NCBI GenBank assembly: GCA_002691205.1
Contig: NZHD01000070.1
Span: forward strand, 1 to 58,530
Direction: 5' to 3'
Length of the DNA: 58,530 bases
Origin: Deltaproteobacteria bacterium
GTDB taxonomy: Bacteria > Myxococcota_A > UBA9160 > UBA4427
A model generated the notes under the pieces. That model was not told the DNA's origin, searched no databases, and was given only the letters and a program-made list of their open reading frames with translations. Position numbers and translations under genes: made by a program. This document shows positions 9,570 through 17,876 of the stretch, in pieces (positions within the stretch are counted from its first letter, which is position 1; each line of letters opens with the position of its first letter).

Positions 9570-9593
9570 GCTCCTTTGAGTCGAAGGAAGACT

Positions 9594-10340
9594 CTACCAA
9601 GGCAGAGTCTGGCCATCCCACGACATGAACTGTGCTTCAGGTTCAAAGGGTTGATCTTCGATGATTCTTAGGATGTTCAGGGCCGTTTCGTCGGGTGAAT
9701 GCAGTTTGAGCTGAGTGTTTTTTATATACGGCTTTGAAAGTTCTGTGACGGTGGTTCCGGGGTGAATGGCGAGTAGGTTGCATCGACAACCGGACCTCTT
9801 GAACTCGATGGCCATTGTGCGTTTAATCATGTTTAACGCGGCCTTTGAGCTGCGATATCCATACCAGCCACCGATCCGGTTGTCTTCGATGCTGCCGACT
9901 TTGGCGCTGATGGACGCGAAGCATGAGTCTTCCTTGTGTCGAAATTGACGCAAAAAGTATTTCCCAAGCAGGGCGGCTGTGACGCTGTTGACCTTAAAGT
10001 ATTCCAGCATCTGCTCAGCGTTAATCTGACGGAGACTTTTCTCGGGCTGGTATTGTTCTTGATGCAACCAGCCGGTGGTGTTGATCAATAGATGTAGTTT
10101 CCCAGGCAAGGAGTCTGTCCCTTCGCTCAGCGCCTCAAGGTCGGATTCCTGGGTGGGGTCCACTTTTCGAATCCTCGTCGCCTCGACTTGCTCGAGAAGG
10201 GGGGCGGCTTTCGCAGGATCGCGGTAAGTCGCGACGAGCTCGGCCTGGGGGGCGAGGGCTTGCAGTTGCTTAAATAAGGCAAAGCCAATGCCATGCCCAG
10301 CGCCAATGATAATTGCTTTTTCAATGCTCTTTAGTTGCAT
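9594..10340 (-). CDS. short-chain dehydrogenase, C-factor-like SDR
   Basis: This 248-residue SDR has the cofactor motif GAGHGIG (residues 13-19), a serine in ASISAKVGSIEDN, and the catalytic pair in YGYRSSK. The usual NNAG motif is altered to NTTG. The segment IGGWYGYRSSKAALNM and the HPGTTVT turn match the C-factor (CsgA-like) and sniffer-type SDRs, which are cytosolic NAD(P) enzymes of poorly known substrate. The annotated ATG has only a weak A-rich leader. It is convergent with the preceding lipoprotein (24-base gap) and divergent from the next one. A role in cell signalling has been claimed for CsgA, but nothing here shows it. Confidence 0.82.
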   Translation of the reverse strand: MQLKSIEKAIIIGAGHGIGFALFKQLQALAPQAELVATYRDPAKAAPLLEQVEATRIRKVDPTQESDLEALSEGTDSLPGKLHLLINTTGWLHQEQYQPEKSLRQINAEQMLEYFKVNSVTAALLGKYFLRQFRHKEDSCFASISAKVGSIEDNRIGGWYGYRSSKAALNMIKRTMAIEFKRSGCRCNLLAIHPGTTVTELSKPYIKNTQLKLHSPDETALNILRIIEDQPFEPEAQFMSWDGQTLPW

Positions 10341-10477
10341 ATTTTTATCTTTATTTTGAGTATCCTGAAGGCCTGGTGTGGGCGTAGAATACAGGACCGG
10401 TTGTCGTGTCGTGTAAGAACTTTGGGCCTTTTTGTCTCGGGTGCCGCTAGGCGCTGATTTTTAAAGGGATGGTTAAA

Positions 10478-11746
10478 ATGCATCGAATCATAGGCTTTTT
10501 TTTATTGATCGTGTTTGTCATTCAGGTCTCGTGCGACGCAGGGACAGACAGCGGAGGATCTGGAGGGGAAGGGGCGAATCGGCCTTCCTCAAAAACGCCT
10601 GCTCAATTTAATTACAATGACTCGGTGCTGCATTGGGAGAACTCGAACGAAATCATCTTTCGAAATCAGGATTACAGCGGCAAGACCGCCGCCGTTATTA
10701 AGTCGGACTACGAAGACTATGCACAGTGGGTCGTTGACGCCAACGTGCATAATTTGCTGGTCCGAGTTCCGGGGCCCGACTGTGTGACGAATAACGCGGG
10801 TGTGGTGACGTTGCCCGGCGTCGAAAGTTTTGAAATTCTGGCGAAGGCTCTTCAGAATCTTCAATGGAGAGGGATTCTGTGGTTTACGCCGGACACCGAA
10901 ATGGCGCCGGAATCCTGGGATTGTTGGGCTCCAGGGGCGGCTCCTCTCGATTCTTGGAAAACGTATGTGGATGTTTTAAAGAACTACAACGATACGCTGA
11001 TCAGCCAGGGTGTTCCGGCCGATTATGTTTTTCATGGCCTTCTGTTGGAGCCAGAAGGCTCCTCTTTTAAATCGGATCTCTCCGTGAACCCAGCTAATTA
11101 CGGATGGGGGACGGCGCCCGTCACGGTAGGTCATTACATGAGATCTAAGGGCTTTAGTCGATGGACTGGAGACCTCTGGGCTCCTATCCCATCTTCAGTC
11201 GGGGAGTATGAGATGAAGCTGGGATATGGGATTGGCGCTGATGAATTGAAGGTCGGCCCCCCCAGGATTTCGGTTTTAGGACTCAATGTCGATTTGCTTG
11301 TTTTAGAGGTCTACAACCTCGATTATCTAGTGCAGTCTCCGGCCGAGACCCCCTCCACGCTGATTGCAGCCAATCAGCCGGTCGCCGTAGGAGAGGATTA
11401 CGCGACTATCCTCTCTCAGTATCCGACGGTGAGCAACAGTATCTATGCGGCTCCAGAGACGGTGTCGAGCATTAATGCGGGTGAAATCGTCTTCGCTTTT
11501 TCATACGAGCAGTACATCCAAAACGCTGCGCTCGGAGTCTTTGGAAATCAGGGATGGTCTGCCCAAGACTTCGCAAACATGTTGATTGAATTCAAGAGTA
11601 AGATGCAAGCGGTACATGGCTATTCTGCAGTTCGGACGGGCGTATATCATCAGCCTGTAAAAGAGATCAAGCCTGCTTGCGATTCGAGTATAGAAAATTG
11701 CTACAAAGGCTTTCGGCCCCGGTATGCTGGCGACTGGGGGCTCTAA
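10478..11746 (+). CDS. predicted lipoprotein, unknown, possible barrel domain
   Basis: I do not recognise this 422-residue protein. Two in-frame ATGs compete. AAAGGG at 10463-10468 touches the first (10469) but sits nine bases before the second (10478), so I use the second, giving MHRIIGFF and a signal peptide ending in QVSC. A Gly/Ser linker follows. The mature part alternates hydrophobic strands and helices (LLVRVPGPDC, RGILWFTPD, HGLLLEPEGS, DLLVLEVYN, EIVFAFSYE), a rhythm like a TIM barrel. Acidic residues sit at the strand ends (LLEPEG, LEVYN), where retaining glycosidases keep theirs. A glycan-active role is therefore possible but unproven. The gene is divergent from the SDR at 9594-10340 and ends just before a hairpin. 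Confidence 0.7.
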   Translation: MHRIIGFFLLIVFVIQVSCDAGTDSGGSGGEGANRPSSKTPAQFNYNDSVLHWENSNEIIFRNQDYSGKTAAVIKSDYEDYAQWVVDANVHNLLVRVPGPDCVTNNAGVVTLPGVESFEILAKALQNLQWRGILWFTPDTEMAPESWDCWAPGAAPLDSWKTYVDVLKNYNDTLISQGVPADYVFHGLLLEPEGSSFKSDLSVNPANYGWGTAPVTVGHYMRSKGFSRWTGDLWAPIPSSVGEYEMKLGYGIGADELKVGPPRISVLGLNVDLLVLEVYNLDYLVQSPAETPSTLIAANQPVAVGEDYATILSQYPTVSNSIYAAPETVSSINAGEIVFAFSYEQYIQNAALGVFGNQGWSAQDFANMLIEFKSKMQAVHGYSAVRTGVYHQPVKEIKPACDSSIENCYKGFRPRYAGDWGL

Positions 11747-11749
11747 AGT

Positions 11750-11775
11750 CGCCTCCGTATTCGGTGTCGGAGGCG
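11750..11775 (+). terminator. likely transcription terminator between convergent genes
   Basis: A perfect eight-base-pair stem, CGCCTCCG and CGGAGGCG, encloses a ten-base loop immediately after the stop codon of the lipoprotein gene. A T/C-rich tract with TTCTCTCTTTC follows on the + strand. Its position between two convergent genes fits a terminator, although the T tract is not continuous. Confidence 0.6.
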
Positions 11776-11802
11776 GACTGTGTTCTCTCTTTCAGGCTCT
11801 CT

Positions 11803-13038
11803 CTAGGGCAGGGCGACTATACGACTTTCATTAATTTCGGCGAGCGATTGGCTTGTCCATGAGGCGCCTGGGCGAGCTCGCATGCAGAAGTCGGGCTGGT
11901 CGCAGGAGGGATTCTTGACCTGAAGCTCCCCGTGATTCAGCCCAATGTCCACGTAGGCGTGGGCCATGGTCTGGCACGGGTCATCGGGATTGGGGACGCG
12001 ACAGAGGCCGGGCTGGCAAAGCGCTTCGATGGGTAGGTTGCCTTGTTCGAGAAGGGAGGTGGCCTCAATAAACCTCCTCCAGGAGCTTTCGATGGGCATG
12101 TTCTCGGTATCGCTACTCAGCCATCGGTAGGAATTGGTGTGAACCATGCTTTGTCCAATATCGACGGGAGTTGCGATAAAACCATCTGGGTTGAATTCGA
12201 TTTGGAAGAGCGAAGTGGTTCCATACCCGGAGAGGCCGGCGAGATTGAGAGAGCTGCCGGCAGCTCGCTTTTCGGTGCTGATGGTGTAGATGGCATCCAG
12301 GACAGAGGTCTGGGAAAGAACCGACCTGAGCAGGAAGACAATGCCGACCCCGTTGATATCGACTTCGCGCACGTTCAGGCTGTTTACGCTTAGGCCCACT
12401 TGGGAAGAGTTGAGACCAAATGCGTATCCAGGAAGCATGAAGCCGTACATGAAGCCTACGAAGCCGGGTTCGTCATCGATCCGTGCTGCGACGATCAGGT
12501 CTTTGGAATCCATACAGACGCCGCCATCCTCACTATGAACGATTCTTGATGAATCCGCTTTCCGTTCCAGAATGCTTGTGCAGGCTGACGAGTTGTCGAT
12601 GACCGTGGAAAGAGAATCGATTTCATCCCATAGGTTAATCTCCCAAACGGTTCGCTCGGATACTTGCGCGCCATCAGCCAAGCCCCGAATCTCCTCTGCA
12701 TAGTCACCGTTTTGGAAAGCTTTCGCGGCGTCAATCAGGGAATCGATCTGCGCGGGGTCTAGGGCGTTGGCTTTTTGTAAATGCTTGACCACGGCTTCCT
12801 CGTTGAGCGAAGCCTGAAGAGTCGCTCGCGCGAGAGTTCCCAATTGAAAGCCAAAGTCGTAGTGGTCTGAGGCTCGAACCTGGTAGACAGGAATACCCAG
12901 GGGCACAGGGTCTATGGCTGGCGATACCACGAACACCGTAGAAAGGTCTTTGCTGGAACCATCGTTGTGGTTGCTGCAGGAAAGGTTTTGCCAAAACAGA
13001 AGGCTGATGATCAGAAGAGAACCGAAAATTTTTTTCAT
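11803..13038 (-). CDS. exported C45-type Ntn hydrolase, acyltransferase-like
   Basis: The product resembles the C45 peptidase / acyl-CoA:6-aminopenicillanic-acid acyltransferase and choloylglycine-hydrolase-like Ntn family, which cleaves or forms amide bonds with an N-terminal nucleophile made by self-cleavage. The conserved pieces are GLADGA, then a helix with WEINLWDEID, then the nucleophile Cys153 in ACTSI, then VHSEDGG, and GFMLPGYAFGLNSSQVGLSVN. I start at the ATG at 13038 because the product then opens with MKKIFG, a hydrophobic stretch and a cysteine (Cys21, weak lipobox). An upstream ATG at 13113 would bury this signal. About 130 residues lie between the signal and the nucleophile, so it is probably processed after export. 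The substrate could be an N-acyl amide such as an acyl-homoserine lactone, but that is a guess. Confidence 0.8.
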   Translation of the reverse strand: MKKIFGSLLIISLLFWQNLSCSNHNDGSSKDLSTVFVVSPAIDPVPLGIPVYQVRASDHYDFGFQLGTLARATLQASLNEEAVVKHLQKANALDPAQIDSLIDAAKAFQNGDYAEEIRGLADGAQVSERTVWEINLWDEIDSLSTVIDNSSACTSILERKADSSRIVHSEDGGVCMDSKDLIVAARIDDEPGFVGFMYGFMLPGYAFGLNSSQVGLSVNSLNVREVDINGVGIVFLLRSVLSQTSVLDAIYTISTEKRAAGSSLNLAGLSGYGTTSLFQIEFNPDGFIATPVDIGQSMVHTNSYRWLSSDTENMPIESSWRRFIEATSLLEQGNLPIEALCQPGLCRVPNPDDPCQTMAHAYVDIGLNHGELQVKNPSCDQPDFCMRARPGASWTSQSLAEINESRIVALP

Positions 13039-13138
13039 AAGCCGAAATTTAGCGCAGTCGAAGCTCTGAATTGGCTCAGAAGAAACGGGGGCAGCGAGAT
13101 CTCTATTTCTCACGGATCACTTTTGATGGGGAGCAATA

Positions 13139-13615
13139 CTAGGCTCGTTTAGGCTCAGTGTTCGCTTCTAGCTCCATCTCGACGAGTACGAGTTCGGAGG
13201 CCACGTTTGCGATGCTCTCTGGTTGAGGTTTTCCGCTTCTGTCAAGCTTGATGCCGTAGACCTTGGCATCGCGAGGCAGTGCGGTGAGAAAACGGTCTAC
13301 GCCTTCACGCAACGGCTCGCTGTCCCCCTCCCAGAGGCGCGCCAGCCCCGGGTAGATTTTTCCAGCGATCTCCACAGACACCGAGACTGGAGATCCGCGT
13401 AGATTGATCCACCAACGCGTCGTCTGTGCGGACATGAAACGAATGGTTGATCCTTCTCGTGTGTAGCTAAGAGGGGTCACGAACTCGCGCCCGCTTTTGC
13501 GACCTCGGAAGTGTAGGAGCGCTAAAGATTCACTGGCTATCCCGTGGAGTGGTGATCGAAGGAGTGCCGTGACCACGGGGTTTAGGGTCTTGTAGAAAAT
13601 CTTTTTGATACTCAT
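13139..13615 (-). CDS. deazaflavin-dependent nitroreductase (DDN)-like protein
   Basis: This protein of about 158 residues has the split-barrel signature of the F420H2-dependent quinone reductase / DDN family: LLHFRGRKSGREFVTPLSYTR, then FMSAQTTRWWINLRGSPVSV and VEIAGKIYPG. Family members bind F420, flavin or heme and reduce quinones or nitro compounds. Whether this organism makes F420 cannot be seen here. I start at the ATG at 13615 (MSIKKIFYK), because the longer open frame upstream runs antisense-like through the region that encodes the small protein at 13662-13796. It is the last gene of a leftward operon starting at 15329 or 17111. The family also includes membrane-associated members. 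The hydrophobic helix TLNPVVTALLRSPL at the N terminus could anchor it. Confidence 0.78.
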   Translation of the reverse strand: MSIKKIFYKTLNPVVTALLRSPLHGIASESLALLHFRGRKSGREFVTPLSYTREGSTIRFMSAQTTRWWINLRGSPVSVSVEIAGKIYPGLARLWEGDSEPLREGVDRFLTALPRDAKVYGIKLDRSGKPQPESIANVASELVLVEMELEANTEPKRA

Positions 13616-13661
13616 GCAGAGGAATCTCTCTGGGTGTGTGCGCTCGGGGCCAATAGGTGAT

Positions 13662-13796
13662 TCAACGTGCGTTGGTGGAGAGAAAGAGCAGCATGAGCTG
13701 CTCGACAAGCTCGGCAAAAGGAGGGACAAAGAGCAATCCCAGGACCCAGACCAGGCCGACACCACCGCAGACTTTTGCATATGTGACGTTATTCAT
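13662..13796 (-). CDS. 44-residue membrane peptide, translationally coupled
   Basis: This small gene is easily missed. Its ATG overlaps the stop of the upstream gene in an ATGA (13793-13796), and a perfect AAGGAGG lies eight bases before the ATG, inside the end of that gene. The 44 codons encode two hydrophobic segments split by PP (VCGGVGLVWVLGLLFV, then LVEQLMLLFL), with an acidic turn between them, and end at TGA 13662-13664. The overlap and the strong ribosome binding site make it very likely a real protein. Two membrane passes or a re-entrant hairpin are predicted. It lies between a one-pass membrane protein and a DDN-like reductase, so it may link them or help one of them at the membrane. 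I do not know the family. Confidence 0.75.
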   Translation of the reverse strand: MNNVTYAKVCGGVGLVWVLGLLFVPPFAELVEQLMLLFLSTNAR

Positions 13797-14338
13797 GGCT
13801 GTTGCCTCCTTGGGGCCATCTCGAAAATCCAGGTATCGCCTTCGTCCACACTTTGTTGGATCTCGGCAACGGCTTCCGGCGACGCACCTCCGGCATACTT
13901 TTGGGCCAGTTTATCGGCCACGCCACGAATGATGCCTGGATCTTTGACACGGAGGAGTTCGCGCTCATACCGCACGCCGTTTGTCCGGGCGACGGCAAGA
14001 TTACTTCCATCTTCGACTTGAAACGCCCAGTCTTTCCAGAGTTTGCCCAGAAAGGAACGCATGTAACCTGAAGGGACGTAAACCTTGCCATCGCTTTCCA
14101 TTACGAAGATTCGCCGTGAACTCAGAGGCTCGTCTGTTTGTAGTTCGATGAAGAAGACATCATCTGTGAACGACCAATCGGGTTCAGGCCCTTCGTACAA
14201 CTCTCCGGAGATCAGTTCTCCGCCAGGAAAGAGCACTGAGGGGCCGTCTGCATTTTGGTTTTTAAGTTTCAGCGTGATGATAGTCAGCGCCAAAAGCAAG
14301 ACGAATATTCCTAGTATTTGGAAGACCGCTCGAATCAT
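13793..14338 (-). CDS. membrane-anchored hypothetical protein, 181 residues
   Basis: An N-terminal helix (IRAVFQILGIFVLLLALTI) anchors the protein, and the rest should lie in the periplasm. The soluble domain is beta-rich: DDVFFIELQTDEP, RRIFVMESDGKVYVPSGYM, then WKDWAFQVEDGSNLAVARTNGVRYE. This recalls split-barrel or DUF2255-like proteins, but I cannot assign it firmly. Conserved-looking tryptophans and arginines suggest ligand binding. It sits in the leftward operon, 91 bases after the duplicated-domain protein and overlapping the 44-residue peptide by four bases, so these products are probably expressed together with the DDN-like protein. No signs of recent transfer are visible. Confidence 0.72.
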   Translation of the reverse strand: MIRAVFQILGIFVLLLALTIITLKLKNQNADGPSVLFPGGELISGELYEGPEPDWSFTDDVFFIELQTDEPLSSRRIFVMESDGKVYVPSGYMRSFLGKLWKDWAFQVEDGSNLAVARTNGVRYERELLRVKDPGIIRGVADKLAQKYAGGASPEAVAEIQQSVDEGDTWIFEMAPRRQQP

Positions 14339-14429
14339 TTATTCCCCTTCTCTGAGAGGGGTAAACGGTACCGCGTTCTCAGGCTGTGTCACTCAAAGGC
14401 GGCGTGGCGAGAGAAGCTGAACAAAAAGA

Positions 14430-15329
14430 CTATGTTAGTTGATTCAGGATGGGCACAGTGGGAACCGCCATCGTGTCTCCTAATTGCTTATCCCCCACAA
14501 TCGTTTGAAAAAACTGGCTTCGCACCATTTGGGTAAAGTAATCGACGCCGGGGTAATAAACGATCACGATCTCTTCGAAGCGAGCCTTTCCTTCGACGGT
14601 GACTCCTGATCCCAGGTGCATGGGGCCGTGAGCAAGAGCCGCCATTCGCGCAAGCATCTTTCCGCCGTACGAGCGATTGGCTTCCTGTTGCTGTCGGTCT
14701 CCGTGGAGAACCAAGTTAAAGACGAGAACCGCTTGGTCGTTGACGTCTTTAAGCTCAAGTAATTTCTCGAGGCGGCTTCTCAAGAGGGCTGCTTCCTGCT
14801 CGCTTCCTTCAGGAGTCGGCATAGGCTCAAACTGATCGACTCGCCAATTGCCTTTAAGAATGTCCAAGCCTCGGAGGCCTAAGAGAATTTGAGGTAAAGC
14901 CAGATTCGCCAGTGCTGGCCGCTTCATTCCATGGGTGTAGTGTCTCGAAAAAGAGGCCAGTGCGCTTTGTGTCTTGGTATCTTTTGAGATCGTTTCATAG
15001 ATTTGTTGAGACGGGTAAGAAACAAGGATGACTGCGTTCCACGAAGCCGGGAGCAACTGGCTTGACTCAAGTGGTACCAAGGCGGCCTTCCCCGCGTAGA
15101 CCACCTTTGCTTCATCCGAGAACTCTAGAGCGGTCTTAAGGCTTCCAATTTTTTGATAGAGGTTGGCGTCCGCCGGAACCTCAAGGAACGTGACCGCGTG
15201 AAAAGTTTCGCTTGCGTAAACCATCGGTTGTTGGTCTTGAGTGATGTAGCGTCGAATGCGGAGATATCGGAAATGTTGCCACGCGATCAATCCAACGAAA
15301 GTAAACAGCAGAATAGTTACGATACGCAT
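14430..15329 (-). CDS. membrane-anchored protein with two DUF1330-like domains
   Basis: I start at the ATG at 15329 because GGAG lies about six bases upstream and the product then begins MRIVTILLFTFVGLIAW, a membrane helix. An upstream ATG at 15395 has no such site. The roughly 300-residue product carries two ferredoxin-like repeats. In each, a strand reading xxVILVSYPS or EIVIVYYPG is followed by a helix with SALASFSRHYTHGMKR or TQMVRSQFFQTIVGDK. This is the dimeric alpha/beta-barrel layout of DUF1330 and related small-molecule-binding proteins. It is 120 bases downstream of the Baeyer-Villiger monooxygenase and may be in its operon. A role as a ligand-binding or stress protein of the envelope is inference. 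Confidence 0.7.
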   Translation of the reverse strand: MRIVTILLFTFVGLIAWQHFRYLRIRRYITQDQQPMVYASETFHAVTFLEVPADANLYQKIGSLKTALEFSDEAKVVYAGKAALVPLESSQLLPASWNAVILVSYPSQQIYETISKDTKTQSALASFSRHYTHGMKRPALANLALPQILLGLRGLDILKGNWRVDQFEPMPTPEGSEQEAALLRSRLEKLLELKDVNDQAVLVFNLVLHGDRQQQEANRSYGGKMLARMAALAHGPMHLGSGVTVEGKARFEEIVIVYYPGVDYFTQMVRSQFFQTIVGDKQLGDTMAVPTVPILNQLT

Positions 15330-15449
15330 GGGGGCTCCGTTTTCCGGGACTGAAGCAGGCTCAGGCTGAGTTTGTATTCCAGCGCCAAAGTTCATACCGC
15401 TAAGGTATCTATATAGTCTGCTCAGACAGTTTTTATGGCAACTCCTCGG

Positions 15450-17111
15450 CTAGGCGATTGAGTCTTCCGCATTGTCACGGGCTGGCTCAAACTCAAAGCC
15501 CTCATACCCATTTTTGGCCATATCCGAGATGCGCTGGTAGTAGATACTTCCTCCCAGGTAAGCGGAGAAGTAACGGGGCTTTCCTGGGATATTCGCACCG
15601 GTCCACCACGAATCCGTACGTGGGAAGAGTGTGAAGCTAGCGATTCCATTCACTTCGTTGGCCCAGGCCTCCTCGCTATCGGCGGTGGGTTCGATGGTCC
15701 CCAAGTTCTGTTCCTTGAGATGGCTCATGCAGTGGCCGATCCATTCCATTTGGCGCTCAGCACCCAGCGGCATATTGTAAAATACGCCAGGCGACCCCGG
15801 GCCGTGGATCATGAATAGGTTGGGGAACCCTCCGATGGTGAGTCCTAGATAGTTATGAAAGCGGTCTTGCCAGCGGTCTTTTAAAGGCACACCTTCGCGT
15901 CCCTTAGGATTAAGTCGAAGCATCGAACCACTGATGGCGTCATACCCGGTGGCGAGTACCAGCATGTCAATGTCGTGCTCCCCATTCTGAGTTACAACGC
16001 TTTTGGTTGTGAAGTGTTGAATAGGGTCTTCGCGCAGATCAATCAAAGTTACATTTTCGCGGTTAAAGGTTTCGAAATATCCGTTATCAAGGATCGGCCG
16101 CTTGGTGATTACGAAGTGATCCGGCATGAGTTTGTCTGCTGTGTTGGGGTCCTTTACGGTCTCGCGGATCTTGTCGCGTACAAAGTCGGCCAGCGAGTTA
16201 TTGGCCTCCTCGCTCGTTGCAATGTCGCTATACCCATCGAGAAAGAAGTGGAAGCTTCCGCGCTCCCACAGTTTTTCGTAGAGGGCACGGCGCTCTTCAG
16301 GCGTATCATCTAGGGCACTGCGCTCTCGGGCATCAAAGGGAAATCCGGTGACGTTAGAGTACATTTTGGCTCGGAATCCATCCCAGTTTTCTCTGGCGTC
16401 CGCGAGGTCGTCGGACGTTACGGGCCGATTGCCGCATGGAAAAGCGAATTGAGGTGTTCGCTGAAGGACAGTCACGTGATCAGCTTCACGGGCGATCTCG
16501 GGAATCGATTGGACGCCGGAAGAACCTGTTCCGATGACGGCGACACGTTTGCCTTTGAAAGAAACGGGCTCGTGGGGCCAGCTGCCGGTGTGGTAGCACT
16601 CTCCTTGGAAGTCATTGATGCCCGGGATATCGGGTCTATTTGCAGTTGATAAAGCGCCCACGGCACAGATGAGAAAACGGGCAGAAGCGCTTACGCCCGT
16701 GTTGGTCTTGACTGCCCAGGATTGAGAGTTTTCTTCGTAGCGAGCTTCTTCAACCCATGTTTCGAATTGAATATCGCGCCGCAAGTCGAACCGGTCCGCG
16801 ACATGGTCGAGATAGTCAAGGACTGCAGACTGCTCAGACTGGGTTTCTTTCCAGTTCCATTCGTTCATGAGTTCTTTTGAGAAGGTGTAACAGTAAAAGG
16901 GGCTTCCCGGGCCATCGACTCGAGCTCCTGGGTAGCGGTTGTACCACCAGGTGCCTCCTACATCCGTAGCGCCATCATAGACCCGGACCGAGAGGCCCAT
17001 TTCACGGAGGTGGTGGAGTGCATACATGCCGCTGACACCCGCTCCGATCACGATTGCATCGTATGTCTCAGTCGATCCGTTCCCTTGGCTTGTCTGATGG
17101 GTGCTGGTCAT
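15450..17111 (-). CDS. Baeyer-Villiger monooxygenase, cyclohexanone-monooxygenase-like
   Basis: This 553-residue enzyme is a clear type I Baeyer-Villiger monooxygenase, converting ketones to esters or lactones with FAD, NADPH and O2. It has the FAD motif GAGVSG (23-28), GGTWWYNRYPGARVD (52-66), the fingerprint F-Q-G-x3-H-x3-W-P at 168-179, the NADPH motif GTGSSG (194-199), and LATGYDA in the C-terminal part. Its length and the clean W-P ending place it near cyclohexanone and related monooxygenases. It heads a leftward group of membrane and reductase genes. A divergent DAPG-hydrolase-like gene shares the upstream region, which suggests a ring-opening pathway, but no lactone hydrolase of the usual type is next to it. 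The substrate is unknown. Confidence 0.93.
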   Translation of the reverse strand: MTSTHQTSQGNGSTETYDAIVIGAGVSGMYALHHLREMGLSVRVYDGATDVGGTWWYNRYPGARVDGPGSPFYCYTFSKELMNEWNWKETQSEQSAVLDYLDHVADRFDLRRDIQFETWVEEARYEENSQSWAVKTNTGVSASARFLICAVGALSTANRPDIPGINDFQGECYHTGSWPHEPVSFKGKRVAVIGTGSSGVQSIPEIAREADHVTVLQRTPQFAFPCGNRPVTSDDLADARENWDGFRAKMYSNVTGFPFDARERSALDDTPEERRALYEKLWERGSFHFFLDGYSDIATSEEANNSLADFVRDKIRETVKDPNTADKLMPDHFVITKRPILDNGYFETFNRENVTLIDLREDPIQHFTTKSVVTQNGEHDIDMLVLATGYDAISGSMLRLNPKGREGVPLKDRWQDRFHNYLGLTIGGFPNLFMIHGPGSPGVFYNMPLGAERQMEWIGHCMSHLKEQNLGTIEPTADSEEAWANEVNGIASFTLFPRTDSWWTGANIPGKPRYFSAYLGGSIYYQRISDMAKNGYEGFEFEPARDNAEDSIA

Positions 17112-17876
17112 TTCTTCTATTTCTCCTAAAACAGAGATGCCTTCGCTGGCCTACGGCGACCTGCGAGAGAATGCGGTATTTAGGACATTGAGAATAGCGG
17201 TCGCGGAGCCCGGAGCCTAATCGTGTGGGCCAGGGGTTCGGCGGGAGCTGTCCTCTTTGATTTTGCAGAGACGCTGGATTAACTCTGAAGGCAATGATTA
17301 ATCTGCTGCATAATCAGCAATTTACAGTGTATCCGGGAGCTGCCGCCTTCGTCTGTTTTTCGATGAGTGAAGATTCGTGAGACGCTGTTGAAGGGGCTGT
17401 GCCTCGACAGCTGAATCGATTCTCGCAGAATGCGGGGGCGAGAACTCTTAATCTCTCGACAGGAGCAGGGAGACTTTAATCTTCAGTCCGCGGACCTGCG
17501 GCCAGCTTTCAAAAATGAGGGGTTTGATCTTCTGCGTCAGTGGGAGCTTGAGATGTTAGGCCCGTAGCCATTGGAGTTCTAAAGATCCGAAAAAGATCTC
17601 AAGGGGACACCAAGGCGTCCATTGTGGGGCAAGGGGAGTTGACCTCGCTTTCAAATCGAGCTGAAGGTCGAGTGAGTTCACTTGATGGAGGACGTTCCAG
17701 AGCTTACTCTTGGCCTACATAAATAGGTTGTATGTCTATTTCTGTTTCGCTTGAAAGAGCACTAAGAAGCATATCTCTCGTGTTGGATTAAAAATGAAAC
17801 GGTTGAAAGAATTGGCGCCGTATAGAGCCCACTGAGCTTCAGTTTTTGATCGATACCGGAGTGTAGAGAGACGCCT
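17112..17876. other. long divergent intergenic region
   Basis: This 765-base stretch separates the leftward monooxygenase from the rightward C-C hydrolase, so it must hold both promoters. No open frame here has a convincing start, ribosome binding site or protein-like composition. The stretch around 17700-17800 is AT-rich. An inverted repeat at 17295-17316 is listed separately. Confidence 0.55.
17295..17316. promoter_or_regulatory. inverted repeat, possible operator
   Basis: TGATTA at 17295-17300 and TAATCA at 17311-17316 form a perfect six-base inverted repeat with a ten-base spacer. It lies about 180 bases upstream of the monooxygenase start and in front of the divergent hydrolase. The size fits a dimeric TetR- or LysR-type site, but no regulator gene is adjacent. 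Confidence 0.35.

Noticed and set aside
13616..13780. N-terminal extension of the DDN-like protein
   Set aside because: The added 55 residues are Ser/Cys-rich and antisense-like in character, and the stretch is occupied by the coupled 44-residue gene in another frame.
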